Source: Poteriospumella lacustris
Taxonomy: Eukaryota > Sar > Chrysophyceae > Chromulinales > Dinobryaceae
Direction: 5' to 3'
Length of the DNA stretch: 64,000 nt
NCBI GenBank assembly: GCA_008000375.1
Contig: SMOI01000147.1
Coordinates: 1 to 64,000, forward strand
The notes under the pieces are model-generated. The model was given only the letters and a program-made list of their open reading frames with translations, did no database searches and was not told where the DNA came from. The position numbers and the translations under genes were made by a program. Shown piece after piece: positions 29,775 through 40,704 of this stretch. Position 1 is the first letter of the stretch. Each line of letters opens with the position of its first letter.

Positions 29775-31418
29775 ATGTCCAGTACAGTGTCGCTGCTGGT
29801 GATGCTACACATGAGAGGAACTGGTCAACGGAGATGTACGAGCCGCAGCCATGCTGGGAGCTGGGAGGCGGCTGGGAGAGAGCCTCAGGCGCAGAGAGAC
29901 GAGAGGCCTTGGCGCTTGGACAGGGCCACAAACCAAACAATGACGGATACTGTGATCACCTCTATTGCGGAGCTGACCGACTTCGTGCGATCGACGCATG
30001 TGGAGTGCACCGACGATGGGACCGTCCACGTGGTGTCGGTCGTCGACGGCTCGTTGATTTCCCGTGGCCACCCCGCGCTCCGTTCGCCTTTGGCCGTATC
30101 CACAGTCGTCGCCCACTTCAATCATACCTACGAAACAGAGCTGTCTGGTAGTGTGGAGGCAGAGAGCGACCGATGGCTGCAGCTTTTTCGCATCGCCGTC
30201 CTGTCGGTGAGCCAATGCGTACGCGATGGCCGGCAGGGATCCGTCGGCCAAGAGCCCATTGAGCTTCTCCGCGCCAGTGGGACCTCTGATAGTACTCAAA
30301 AGACTGGACTAGAGCTCTGGGTCGAGCACAGCTGCCTCATCGCTGCAGTGCAGCGCGTGTTCCGCGAGCCGTCGCCTGCCATCGCCGATGTGAAGAAGAT
30401 CGCGCTGGACGTCGGCTACCTGCTGCTCACACAGCGGCTGGACTTCAACCACTCTTCACTGGGGCTGGTGGCCCCCCTCCGACGGTGTGACGTGGCGGTG
30501 GCGAGTCTCTTCGCGCAGCTGCTGGAGTCGTTCATGGTCACGGCGCCCGCGCACTTCCCGTTCATGCCCGCGAGACACTTCGCGCCTGTCCACTGGCCCA
30601 TCGCCGTCTCTGAGTCCTGCTCGGGCAAGGTACACAGTCTCTTCCGCTTTCCCGACCAGTCGATTCCGCGCGAAGCGCAGCGCTACTGCAACTACACGAC
30701 GGTGCCGCGGCGCCAGCCGTGGCCTGGCCGGCTGTCGGCCTTGCAGCTGATCGAGGTCGCCATCAACGTTCTGGACACGCAGACCTCATCCCCGTACGTA
30801 CATCCATTCAACTTCGCGCGAAAGCAAAAGCCGTCGCTGTGGAAGGAGTCGCCCACCGCGTCGCTCGAAGAGTGCGACGCTCTCGTGGCGCTGCTGAGAG
30901 GCGTCGTCCGCCGCCTGCGCGACGTCGACCCCAAGCTTCTCTACCGCACGGCGCTACATGCGGTCGATGGGGCACCTACTTGCCAGCTGTGTAGCTGCGG
31001 TGTTGGGAATATCTTCGAGCGCCTCAATCCGCTGCGATCAGCCGTCGCCGGGGCAGCCTTGAGAGAGCGAGCGCTCTGCCGGCTGTGTCTGCGCAGCGTC
31101 TGCACCGCCTGCATAGCGCCAGCGACGACCTACGTCGGCGATCAGGTGTGCCTTCGCTGTGACGGCGGGCTGGAGGCGCTGTCCCTGCGGGACTTGACGA
31201 AGACCCGTCGGCGGCTGCGCTTCCTCGCGCCCCGCCTCACACAGGCGGCGCTGGCGCAGCACCAGAAGCGGCTCGTCGGCGACGAGGTCCTCGGTGGCGC
31301 TTTTGATGAGGCAAACGAGGGCGAAGAGGACGGGGCAGACTCCCCGTGCTGCAGCGAGACGATGAGCGAGAGCTTGAAGGACTGGCGCGACCACTGCTCT
31401 GTGCACAGCGGCGGATAG
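29775..31418 (+). CDS. Protein with C-terminal FYVE-like zinc finger, 547 aa
   Basis: ATG ORF of 547 codons; a second ATG at 29940 (MTDTVITSIAELTDF) would remove a doubtful 55-residue leader and may be the real start. Residues about 60-400 form an unrecognised helical region. Residues 403-462 are a Cys-rich module: CQLC, then after 27 residues CRLC, VCTAC and finally VCLRC. The spacing resembles a FYVE/RING-type two-zinc finger, but the RxHHCR signature that binds phosphatidylinositol 3-phosphate is absent (RERALCRLC instead). Lipid binding should therefore not be assumed. The tail is acidic (NEGEEDGAD). The protein could act at membranes or as a protein-binding adaptor. Confidence 0.6.
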   Translation: MSSTVSLLVMLHMRGTGQRRCTSRSHAGSWEAAGREPQAQRDERPWRLDRATNQTMTDTVITSIAELTDFVRSTHVECTDDGTVHVVSVVDGSLISRGHPALRSPLAVSTVVAHFNHTYETELSGSVEAESDRWLQLFRIAVLSVSQCVRDGRQGSVGQEPIELLRASGTSDSTQKTGLELWVEHSCLIAAVQRVFREPSPAIADVKKIALDVGYLLLTQRLDFNHSSLGLVAPLRRCDVAVASLFAQLLESFMVTAPAHFPFMPARHFAPVHWPIAVSESCSGKVHSLFRFPDQSIPREAQRYCNYTTVPRRQPWPGRLSALQLIEVAINVLDTQTSSPYVHPFNFARKQKPSLWKESPTASLEECDALVALLRGVVRRLRDVDPKLLYRTALHAVDGAPTCQLCSCGVGNIFERLNPLRSAVAGAALRERALCRLCLRSVCTACIAPATTYVGDQVCLRCDGGLEALSLRDLTKTRRRLRFLAPRLTQAALAQHQKRLVGDEVLGGAFDEANEGEEDGADSPCCSETMSESLKDWRDHCSVHSGG

Positions 31419-33121
31419 GCGACAGCCACCAGTCACAGCCACAGCCACAGTCACAGTCACAGTCCCACGTATCCCTTTACCTTTAACGAGCTTTAGTACG
31501 CCCCTTCCCTCTCCCCCGCACGTGTTCTCACTGTCACAGGGCTCAACACAGGACTACATAGGCTCAACAGATCGGTAACGCGTTTAGTGTGCACTGTCAG
31601 CGACGGTGTCTCCCCAGTGTGTCGGTCGGTGATGGCCGTTTCGGTTTCGGTACCGCGCCACCAAAGTTTCGTCGATTTGACTCCCAAATTTGACGTCATC
31701 AGTGGGCAGTCTCATCAAATGACCGTCGTAGTTAGCCTCGAAAGGCCACCAAATTTGGCCGCGGACGAAGTTTTGGTCGCCGACGAAAAATGGGTCGGCC
31801 GGGCCGCCAGTTTTTGGTTCGCTCGGCCACCAGCTTCGCCGCGAACCAGTCTTCGCGAGATTCGTTGTCAGCTGATCACAATCGTATGGCCTGTGAACAG
31901 GTCCGCCAACGGCCTCAGTGCGGAGAAACCTCTGTGTTGGTCACAGGTCCCAGCGATTTGTCTTTCACGCGCTGCCAATGTCTCCAGTTGGAGCGCCTCG
32001 AACGGAAGTGTCGATAGACGCTCCCGTGCTTCATGGTTTGGCGACCTGTCGCTTCTTCGTGCTTCTATCAAGCGAAATTTCGCTCAAGAATCTTGATCGA
32101 GTAGAGGTCACATTGGTTTTAGAAGCGACGCTATCCGTCGCCTTGTCGTCCTTGACTTAGACGCCCATATACGAGGCATTCACTTGGGCCTGCGGCTCCT
32201 CCTACACAAGCACTGGATATCCCGTGCCTTTGGTTTGACGTGCGCCGAATTGCTCTCGGCTTCACGCCCTTTGTCTTTAGCAGACACCTCTCCCCGACCG
32301 ACTTGGTCGCTCATCGACCCGCCTACTGGGCGACACGTTGCTCCATCAGCCTGTCGAGACCATTCCTTTCTTCCGCTAAGAAGCCTTGTCGACCGTGTTG
32401 ATCCCCTGGCTAGCAGGGCCGCGAGTGCCTTCGGTACTTTTCTCTTGACGATATTGTCACACTGCGCAGCGTCCATCGGGCGACTACCGCCGACTAGCGA
32501 TGGCCTGCACTTGGTTTGGCGCCTACGCCGTTTCTGATGCCATTATTCGCATTGCTGTGTACATTGATCGGCCTCTATCGCCGATCCTCTCTAACTTCGC
32601 GTTAACTACGAATCGACCTCACCTCCAGAGCCTGTGCCGCCGTCGATCTGTCCTCAGTGTTTGCACCACCATTAAGGACAGACGTCCGACTGACCGAGTC
32701 CACACTTCAACCTCCTCGGTCAAACTCGCCCATGATCATCGCCAAGCGAAGGCCGCCCGTGTAATAAGTAGCATTTGTTCGCGGGGACACAGCCGTAGGG
32801 AACAGCAAAAGGCACTGACCCAAACCAAACCTCCACAGGACCCGCCGCGACATGTGACAAGTGACATCACGCGACAAACAACAGGTGACAAACAACAGGT
32901 GACAAAGGACATGCGACAAAGGACACGTCTGCCGCAGTGGCCCGCGGCGGTGAAGATTTCCCGCAGCGACGGTGGCGACGGCTCGCTCGGTCGCAGGAAA
33001 GAAGATCAGTCATATTTCGCGGCGTTGAACAAATTATTCAAGGCGTTGCTTCTGTTTGTTTAGCCAGTCTAACGAGCATTCACACGAGACTGTGCACAAG
33101 AGTGTTTGCACCACCATCAAG
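31419..33121. other. Intergenic, upstream of RRM paralogue 3
   Basis: About 1.7 kb. It starts with a CACAGY hexamer repeat (31430-31466) and includes CAAATTTG motifs (31689-31757). Its right half holds a degenerate GACAA/GGACA repeat (32849-32926). I recognise no gene. The stretch just before 33122 should be the promoter and 5' UTR of the RRM gene. Confidence 0.45.
32849..32926. repeat. Degenerate GACAA-(A/G)-xGACA repeat
   Basis: Repeated blocks of GTGACAAACAACAG and GCGACAAAGGACA. The same motif family occurs at about 4331-4362 (reverse), 17470-17514 (reverse), 36661-36702 and 44947-44980. Confidence 0.6.
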
Positions 33122-35553
33122 ATGAATCCGGAAGTTCGGCCAGGCCAACTGCTGACACGCGAGCGATCTTCGGACAGTCCTCCGCCGACGTTGCCTCGCA
33201 GACGCAATTTGGACCAGCGTCGATTGTTCGTGGGTAATTTGTCGTACTTCACAACGAAAGAGGACGTCCAAGAGCTCTTCGGCCCCTTCGGCACCATCTA
33301 CGGCATTCAGATCTGCAAGTCCAGAAACAACGACCCTCTGTACTACGGATTCGTTCACTTCACCACCATTCCGGCCGCCAATGCGGCCATCGAGGCCCTG
33401 CACGGCAAGCTCTTCATGGGCAGACGCATCAAGTAAGCCACCCGCCGTCGCTGCCACTGCTCAGCGACGGCGCCTCACCCGACCGCTGCACCTTCAGAGT
33501 TCACCACGACGATGTCGACGACACGTCCATGACGTACGGCACTCGCCACATGGACAAGAAGACGCACCCTAAGGGCGACGAGAGCAACGCCGCGGTACCG
33601 GCCGCCTCGTCGCAGGACCCGCACGAGGACGCCGCCGCCGTCGCTGCGCCCGCCGCGGCTCCGCAGCCGGCCACGTCAGAGCCGCCCAAGGAGAAGCGCG
33701 GTATTCAGGTGCTGATCAGCTTCTCCTCGGAGCAGGCGGAGACGCTGATCCGCGAGGACGTGCTGCATCGCCTGTTCGCGCGCTTCGGCGCGGTGCTCGA
33801 CTGCGTCGTGAAGGGCCACTCGTCCTCGCCCAACTACCACCCGTACCACCACAGCGGCGGCCACCACGGCGACGCGGGTCCGCGCGATGTGGCGTCGGCG
33901 GCGCAGAGCGGCTACGGCTTCGTCATCTTTGAGCACGAGGAGGACGCGCAGCGCTGCCTCGAGCACTTCCAGTCGCCCGCCGCAGCGGAAGCCGCCGCCG
34001 CCGCCGCCAACGGCGACGCGACGCAGACCACCGACGCCCCGACCGTGACGCCGACGGTGCGGCTCACCGACGAGCTCACCGGCCTCAGCGTGTCCTGCGA
34101 ACTGCGCATCGCCAAGCCGCGCGCGCCGGTCCACGGCCACGCGGCGCATCGCCACGGCCGTCGCGGGCCCAGCGGTTTCGGCAGCGGCAACGTCAGTCGG
34201 TCGACGTCGACGTCGCCGCGGGCGCAGCGACCCACCTCGGGCAACCTCACCGGCCACCTGCACGGCCTCGTGCCCGACGCGGCGGGCGGTTCGGGCGGCG
34301 CGCACCTCTACGCGTCGAACGCCGCCGTGTACAACACGCCGCCGCACGGGGGCAGCGCCGTGCCGCTGTACGGCCAGCCGCAGCAGCTGCTGATGATGCA
34401 GGGCTTCATGCAGTACACGGGCTCCGAGTTCTACTCGCCGTCGCCGAGCGTCTCGCGCACGCAGTCGGTGCAGTCGAACTACTCGTCGCGGTCGACCTCG
34501 CCGCGCCTGTCGCTGTCCAACGGCCCCAACGGCAGCAGCGTCGGCACGCCGCAGCAGGCGGCCTACGGCGGCGCGGGCTCGCCCCGCACCGGCTCGCCGC
34601 GGCTGTCGGGCATGATGCACACGGGCAGCGTCGTCTACCACACGCCGCAGCACGCGCCGGGCCCCGCCTCGGGCGGCGGCAGCGGAGGCGTGTACATGAT
34701 GACGCCGCCCTCCGGCTACGTCCAGTCGATCTCGTCGCTGAACTCGTCGCGGTCGACTTCGCCGCGGCTCGCGCCGTACAGCGGCGGCGGCGCGGCGGGC
34801 GGGGGGCCGGGCGGCGCCGTCTACGTCAGCCCCGCGCCCTACTACTCCGAGGGCGCCTACCTGCAGTCGCTGGCCATGGCGCCGCAGCCCGCGTACGGCG
34901 CCGCGCAGAACGCGCAGCCGTCGCAGCTGCAGTACTCGTCGCCGCGCGCATCGCCGCCGACGGTGCCGCACGGCGGCGGGTCGCACGCGGCGGGCCACAG
35001 CGGCGGGCTGCCGTCGATCCTCGCGGCGAACATTCCCGCGGAGCTGCAGGGCAGCGTGTCGCTCGCGCACCAGCACCACCACCAGCCGCAGCCGCAGGCG
35101 CAGCACTTCGACCAGTCGCACGGTCACGTCGGCTACGGCTACGCGCCGGCGGGTTACGCGTCGTACGACGGCGCGCCGCAGGGGCAGCCGTCGGCGCCGC
35201 AGGGCCACTCCGTCTACGTCGACGGCGGCGGAGCGAGTGGCAGCGCGGCGGGCGGCGCGTACTACGTGCCGATGATGCCGCCGCTGCCGCCGCCGCTGCC
35301 GATGCCGATGCCGATGTCGGTGCCGATGCACCTGCGGCCGCCGCACTCGATGAGCGCCGGTCCGCCGCCGATGCAGCCGCTGCCCGCGCCCTACGTCGGC
35401 GGCGGCGGCGGCAGCGGCGGCGGCGTTGGCTACGCACAGCAGTCGTCTGGCGGCTACTACGACGCGGCGCACCACCCGTCGCATCAGTCGCATCAGTCGC
35501 ATCAGTCGCACCAGTCGTCGCCGCGCTACAACCCCGGCCACCCGGGCCAATAG
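33122..35553 (+). CDS. Two-RRM protein, paralogue 3 (Gly/Ser/Tyr/Gln-rich tail)
   Basis: Exons 33122-33432 and 33498-35553, intron 65 nt, 788 codons: the longest member of the family. RRM1 (about residues 36-108) has RLFVGNLSYFT and PLYYGFVHF; the intron follows GKLFMGRRIK. RRM2 (about 165-285) opens VLISFSSEQ, contains SGYGFVIF and is interrupted by His/Gly-rich and Ala-rich insertions. The tail has repeated SRSTSPRL/RTGSPRLS blocks, possible kinase or SR-like sites. It then becomes rich in Gly, Tyr, Gln and Met-Pro, ending with four SHQ repeats. RNA binding is inferred from the RRMs; the RNA target and cell compartment are unknown. Confidence 0.87.
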
Positions 35554-36124
35554 CCGCCCCTCTGCGCTCTGCTCTCCGCGCTCACCCACCGCCCGATAGC
35601 CCTTTCGCCCGCCCGGCCGCTCCCGTTTGTACATTCGCCCCCTGTGCCCGCCCTGTGCCGTGTGTCGGTCCCCTCGCGTTTCTCCTCGCCCTGCTCTGCT
35701 GCCCCCGCCCCCGCCCCGCCTCAGTTGATTTGATTTGCCGCCCGCCCGCGGCCCCTGCGCCTCGCCCGCGATGGACGTTGAATTGGTTTGCCGATTAGTT
35801 GCTCTGTTTGGTTTGCCGTCCGCCGGATCTGTTATGCTTCCGCCGACGCGCGCGCGTTTCCTTTCCCTGACTCTCCCCGCGGCCGCCGCGGCCTCTGTCT
35901 TGTCTTGTCTTTCCCTCCTCCGCGTCGCGGTGTCGCGCACGCTGCGCAGCCGATGTGTAAGCGACATAAATCCCACCTTAGACACCCGCGCCTCTCGTCC
36001 TTCGCTCCCCGGGCCCCTTCGCTGTTGCTGGCAGTCCGCTGCTCGCAGCCGGCGTCGCTGTCGCCGTCTGTGGCAGGCGCCTCGCTCGGGACGCACCGAC
36101 GACGCAGGCCGCTGTCGCGCCGTG
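35554..36124 (+). other. Pyrimidine-rich 3' flank of RRM paralogue 3 and convergent spacer
   Basis: C/T-rich sequence from the stop codon to about 35950, ending at a TGTAA (35956-35960). The remainder, up to the stop of the convergent minus-strand gene at 36125, is mixed GC-rich sequence without a gene. Confidence 0.5.
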
Positions 36125-36142
36125 CTATTTATGTCGCTTACA
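35956..36142. repeat. 16 bp perfect inverted repeat between convergent genes
   Basis: TGTAAGCGACATAAAT at 35956-35971 recurs as its exact reverse complement at 36127-36142. The right copy includes the last codons of the minus-strand gene; the left copy sits at the inferred 3' end of RRM paralogue 3. The loop is 155 bp. Confidence 0.85.
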
Positions 36143-36597
36143 CGTCGACAGCTTAACGATACACCGCCTGAACGACGACTCTGGCGCCGCCGCCGGCGGG
36201 GGCATCGTCGTCATCGTCGTGTGGACGGGCGACTGGTCACCGTCGCGCAACGGCGGCGCATCGCCGTCCGGCGCATCGCTGGCCTCGTCCATCGTCGCTG
36301 CCGCCGCTGCCGCCTCCGCCTCCGCCGCACCGGGCCCCGTCGGCGGCAGCGGCGTGTTCAGTGTCGCGGAGGTGTACGACCAGATGAGCGCCTTGAACTC
36401 TTTGCTGTGCAGCGCCTCCAGCTCCTCCGCCGGCACCACCACCGTCAGCACCAGCCTGCATACAGACACAACCCGCAGCAGCATCGTTCAGTACACCGCA
36501 CACCGTCGCACACACGTCGCACACACGTCGCACACAGGTGACACGTACCGTCCGAAGAACAAGAACAACGCGCGGCCCAGCGCCTGGCCTAATGAGA
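36125..36597 (-). CDS. 3' part of an unidentified spliced gene
   Basis: Two minus-strand exons read well. Exon 36597-36549 encodes SLGQALGRALFLFFGR with a GTACGT donor. Exon 36455-36125 follows a TATGCAG acceptor, encodes LVLTVVVPAEELEALHSKEF and onwards, and ends in CKRHK-stop. The phases agree (2+1). The joined product has a hydrophobic, membrane-like start and an Ala/Pro-rich disordered tail of about 125 residues in total. 5' exons must lie to the right and would have the TCG microsatellite in an intron. A basic segment on the minus strand near 36946-37030 (EPSYRQLKRQRPSPSQRR) is a candidate. I do not recognise the family. Confidence 0.4.
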
Positions 36598-36702
36598 CTG
36601 TTCAAGAACAATGGGCAGTGAGAGTGTGAGGCCGGTCGGGACGCCACCTGCCCCGCGACCGTGACACAGCCGCGACAAGAGACACACGACAAGTGACAAA
36701 CA

Positions 36703-36922
<220 letters not shown>

Positions 36923-37228
36923 GTCGTCACCAAATCCGCCGCGACGCGCCGCTGCGACGGCGACGGTCGCTGACGCTTCAGCTGCCGATACGACGGCTCC
37001 GCCGGCTCGTCATCCACCTGAGACCGACGCTCACGACCACAGTTCTGTTCAGTGTTGGCTGCGCCTGCGCTGTGTGTGGTTTCCCTCTCCGCGCCCCGCT
37101 CGGACGTTGGCTGTGCCCTTCGCCCTCGACTCGACAGGCAGCGGCGACTGCCCTCTCTCTGACTCGACAGCACTCACCATTGCGTGGGATTGCCCTCTTG
37201 ACCTATCTGTGCTCCGTTCGCGTCCAAC

Positions 37229-38951
37229 ATGGCAGACGACAACAGCGGCCTCTTGGGCGACGAGGACGACGAGCAGCTCAACGCCTCCAACGGCAAAGCG
37301 AAGATCACCCGCAAGCGGTACACTCGCGAGATGATCGTGACGCTGCTGGAGATCGTCGACGAGGTGCTGCCCTACGGCAACCGCGACTGGGAGACCGTCG
37401 CCGCCAAGTACAACCACATTTTCAACGTACGCCACCTCGCTGCCGCTGCCACCGCCGCCACCGCCGCCCCGCGCTGACCGCCGCCTCTCTCTCTCTCTGT
37501 GTCTTTCTCTCTGTCTCTTCTCTCTCTGTTGCCTCGCACAGGACGACCGCGACTACGTGTCGGTGCGCAAGAAGTTCTTCGACCTCGTCCCGCGCGGCTC
37601 GATCCCGCCGCAGCTGCAGACCGCCGAGAACCTGCGCGCCGACCTCGTCCACAAGCGCATCACGCTGCGCCAGCACGGCGGCGGCGTGCCCCCGCCCACG
37701 CCGCCCGACGTCCTCGTCGCGCTCTACACGAACAGCAACCTGCCGCTGCCCGCGTCGCTGCGCGCGCACGTGACCGCGACGCCCAGCGCCGGCGGAGGCA
37801 GCGCCGGCCACTCGACGAGCGCCCCGTCGCCCGAGTCCGGCACGTTGCTCGGCAAGCGCAAGACGACGACGCTGGCGGCTGACGGCGGCGACGGCGGCAG
37901 CGTCGGCGGGTCGATCGTGGCGCCCTTCGCGTCGGCCGCCTCCTCCGGCAACCTCAGCCACCTCGCGAACGGCGGCGGCGGCGGCGGCGCGGCCGGCGGC
38001 GCCTACGCCGCGGCGGCCCCCAGCCACCTGACGCCATACGCGGCCTTCGTCGCGACGACGACCACGACGGCCGCGGCGACGGGCGACAAGGCGAAGCACG
38101 AGGACTACGCGCAGTACCTGGCCAACCCGGCGGCGTACCGGCCCTCGCCGCAGGGCGCCGGCCTCACCGCCATCCTCTTCAAGATCCTGCACGAGCCGCT
38201 GCAGCCCGCGCCCACGACGCTGCCGCCGCCGCCGCACCAGCAGAAGATGGACAGTCTGCAGGCGCAGGCCGCGCCGCGATCGCTGGCCGCGCTGGCGCAG
38301 CGGCGCGCGCAACAGGGCGGCGCGGTGCTGTCGGAGCTGGGGCAGCTCGAGGACGCGCTGCTCGACGTCTTCAACGCGCACGACAAACTGGCCGCCTATT
38401 TCGCGGCGAGAGGCGTCGCGGCGTGCAGCGCTGGCGACGCGGAGGCTGCGGATGAGACGAAGGCGCCCGGCGACGCGGCCGAGCCCGTCGACGGCGCCGA
38501 GCTGCGCGACATCGACGCCGTCTACCAACAGTCGCTCGGCGTCGCGCGCGCCGTGTCGCAGTGGCTCGAGACGCACCGCCCGCAGTTCAAGCGGCTGAAG
38601 CTCACGCCGCACAGTCTGCAGCAGATGTACGAGCGCCGCGCCTGCGGCAGCGCGCTCGGCGGCGCTGCGTCGGCGTTCTCCGCGTCGCAGGCGTCCGCCG
38701 GCGGCGTCGCCGCGTCGCAGGCAGCCGCCGACGCCGCGGCCTGCGCCTCACAAGACGAGCCGCCAGCGACGGCGACGGCGACGGCGAAGCCCTCGTCGGA
38801 GGAGGACGAGGACGGCGACGGGCTCGACGAGGCGGAGGACGACGAGGACGCGGACGAGGACGGCGCCGCCGACGACTTCGAGGACCTCTACGCCTCCGCC
38901 GGCCACACGCCGCGCACCGCCGGCGCCGCCACGGCGATGGACGCCGAGTGA
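37229..38951 (+). CDS. SANT/DUF6818-like DNA-binding protein, 535 aa
   Basis: Exons 37229-37426 and 37542-38951, intron 115 nt (C/T-rich, TCTCTGTGTC), 535 codons. Residues about 27-90 form a Myb/SANT-like helical domain: YTREMIVTLLEIVDEVLPYG, DWETVAAKYNHIF, then across the splice site DDRDYVSVRKKFFDLV. It closely resembles the DUF6818 domain of oomycete and fungal proteins, with three helices and a following basic segment. The remainder is Ala/Gly-rich, with a helical middle and a very acidic C-terminus (EDEDGDGLDEAEDDEDADED). A nuclear DNA-binding regulator is likely; the target is unknown. The domain is split by the intron at HIFN/DDRD, which supports the splice model. Confidence 0.75.
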
Positions 38952-39281
38952 CGCGGGCGACACGTGTAAACCTGTTTGAACGACCTGCAGCCTGCGAGAG
39001 GGAGAGCGAGAGAGAAAGGAGGGGTGGGAGGGTTAGAGAGGGAGAACAGACACAGACACCGACGCAGACGCAGAGAGACGAGTGGCGTGCGATACTCAAA
39101 ATACAAATTACAGGGGACGGAGGGGTGGGGCAGTGGCACCGCTGTGGCTATAACGACGCGCAATACGACGGCGACGCCATGATAGGTCCACGTGCCACTG
39201 CCCAGAGCTGTGGGGCTGACAACTGAAGCGAACTAGGCATTCTACTGAGGGTAACGTAAGGAAACGAACACGTCGGGGCGT
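38952..39281. other. Convergent spacer between SANT-like gene and cysteine protease
   Basis: 330 bp holding both 3' ends: TGTAA at 38965-38969 (plus) and TTACA at 39108-39112 (minus-strand TGTAA). A purine-rich GAGAGAGAGA stretch lies near 38998-39050. No gene. Confidence 0.55.
38965..38969 (+). terminator. TGTAA element after the SANT-like gene
   Basis: Fourteen nt beyond the stop codon. Confidence 0.35.
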
Positions 39282-40271
39282 CTACTTCTTGGAGACGGAG
39301 ACGTAGGTGGGGTCGTTGGTGATGGCGCAGGTGTTCTGGCCGTACTTCAGGCGGATGTAGCCGCTCTCGCCCCAGCTGGTGCTCCACGAGTTGCGGACCT
39401 TCCAGTAGCCAGAGGAGGAGGCGTCCACGCCGACGGCCTGGACACAGTGATCGACGCGCTTGCCGCAGGAAGAAACGATGCCGCCGGTGTACGAGTTCCA
39501 GGTGGAGGCATCCAAGCACACGGACAGAGGGCCGGTCTTCTGCACGTACGAGGCCATGGCGGACTCGCCGGACAGGGTGTAGTAGCCGTTGACCTTGATC
39601 ACGGCCTTGGAGGTGTCGACCTTGCAGGAGCCGGTGGTGCCCTTGTAGGACGTGTAGGGGTAGTTGGCCTCGGTGACGATACCGCCGGCGCTCTTGACGT
39701 AGTCGTAGGCGACCTCGGTCCAGCCGCCGTCGCAACCGTGGGCCTTGGTGGCACACTGCGTGATCTGCTCAGGCGACAAGACGTACGAGGTTCCCAGCGT
39801 GCGCATCGAGTCGGACTCGATCTGCTCCGTCGCAGAGAAGGCCCAGCACGAGCCGCAGTAGCCCTGGTCCTTCACCGGAGTGGTGTACTTGCCGGACCAG
39901 TCGACCAAGCCCATGGTGGCGTCCGCCTCTCCCTGGGTGGCGTCCACGATGCGGTTCGTCGTGCGCTGCTGAGGATCGGCAGTGAGGAAGCGCGACTCGA
40001 ACTCCGCTTGGCTGAGGTCCGAGAAGATGGTGACACCGTGCGTGGCAGATCCGCCCTCGCGAGACTCGACTTCGTTGCGTCGGTCAGCCATGCGAATGTT
40101 CTCCAAGAACGTCTGGAAGCGGTGCGCTTCCTCGGCCATCGTGGGGTATCTCTTGGCGAACTTCTCCTTGAAGTTGTCCCAAAGCTCCTTTTGCTTCGCA
40201 GGATCTTCAGGGAAAAGCTTGCCAGAGACAGTGGCCACGATGGCAACAGCGACGACGAACTGGTAAATCAT
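39282..40271 (-). CDS. Papain-family (C1A) cysteine protease, cathepsin-like preproenzyme
   Basis: Single exon of 329 codons from ATG 40271. Residues 1-17 are a signal peptide (YQFVVAVAIVATVSG). About 25-95 form an I29-type inhibitory propeptide (LWDNFKEKFAKRY, RFQTFLENIR). The mature enzyme starts near 118-122. Catalytic residues are all present: Q136 and C142 in KDQGYCGSCWAF, H275 in RVDHCVQAVG and N294 in VRNSWSTSWGESG. The expected disulfide cysteines (CDGG motif, C216, C252, C269) are present. It is a secreted or lysosomal endopeptidase, made as a zymogen and activated by propeptide removal at low pH, as is general for the family. No C-terminal extension. Divergent with RRM paralogue 4. 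Confidence 0.95.
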   Translation of the reverse strand: MIYQFVVAVAIVATVSGKLFPEDPAKQKELWDNFKEKFAKRYPTMAEEAHRFQTFLENIRMADRRNEVESREGGSATHGVTIFSDLSQAEFESRFLTADPQQRTTNRIVDATQGEADATMGLVDWSGKYTTPVKDQGYCGSCWAFSATEQIESDSMRTLGTSYVLSPEQITQCATKAHGCDGGWTEVAYDYVKSAGGIVTEANYPYTSYKGTTGSCKVDTSKAVIKVNGYYTLSGESAMASYVQKTGPLSVCLDASTWNSYTGGIVSSCGKRVDHCVQAVGVDASSSGYWKVRNSWSTSWGESGYIRLKYGQNTCAITNDPTYVSVSKK

Positions 40272-40704
40272 TCTCGTGTGATGTGGAGGGGGAGGGGGGG
40301 TATTCTACAGTATCCGGCCGACGGAATTGATTGTGAAGGAGGATAGGATCTTCTCTGTCTGTGATGATGACAGAGGCTTCACAGCCAACTCGTCGTCGGC
40401 CGTTCGAAAACGAGGCAGCTTCAACAGCCACGAAAAGTCCGTTTTTTTGTTCGCTTCGCCAAGTTGGGTGCACCTGTGAATCTGGAGTTTAGGGCCAGAG
40501 TTTGAGTTGTTTTCGCTGCGATGAGGCCTCGTGTGTGGAGATGACGTAGTCTTGTCCGATTGTGGCCGACCTCATACCTGAATCACCGAATCTGCGTCGA
40601 TCCAGCCTATGCGCTTGTGGGTACCCGTCGAGTCACCGGAAATTACCCTAGGGACGTCGAGGGATTTGTCGGCCATCGCGTGAGGACTTCGCACGCCTGA
40701 AAGG
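40272..40704. promoter_or_regulatory. Divergent promoter region, protease / RRM paralogue 4
   Basis: 433 bp between two divergent start codons. A G-rich run (GGAGGGGGAGGGGGGG) lies 10-30 bp upstream of the protease ATG, that is a C-rich tract on its sense strand. No other clear motif. Confidence 0.4.
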
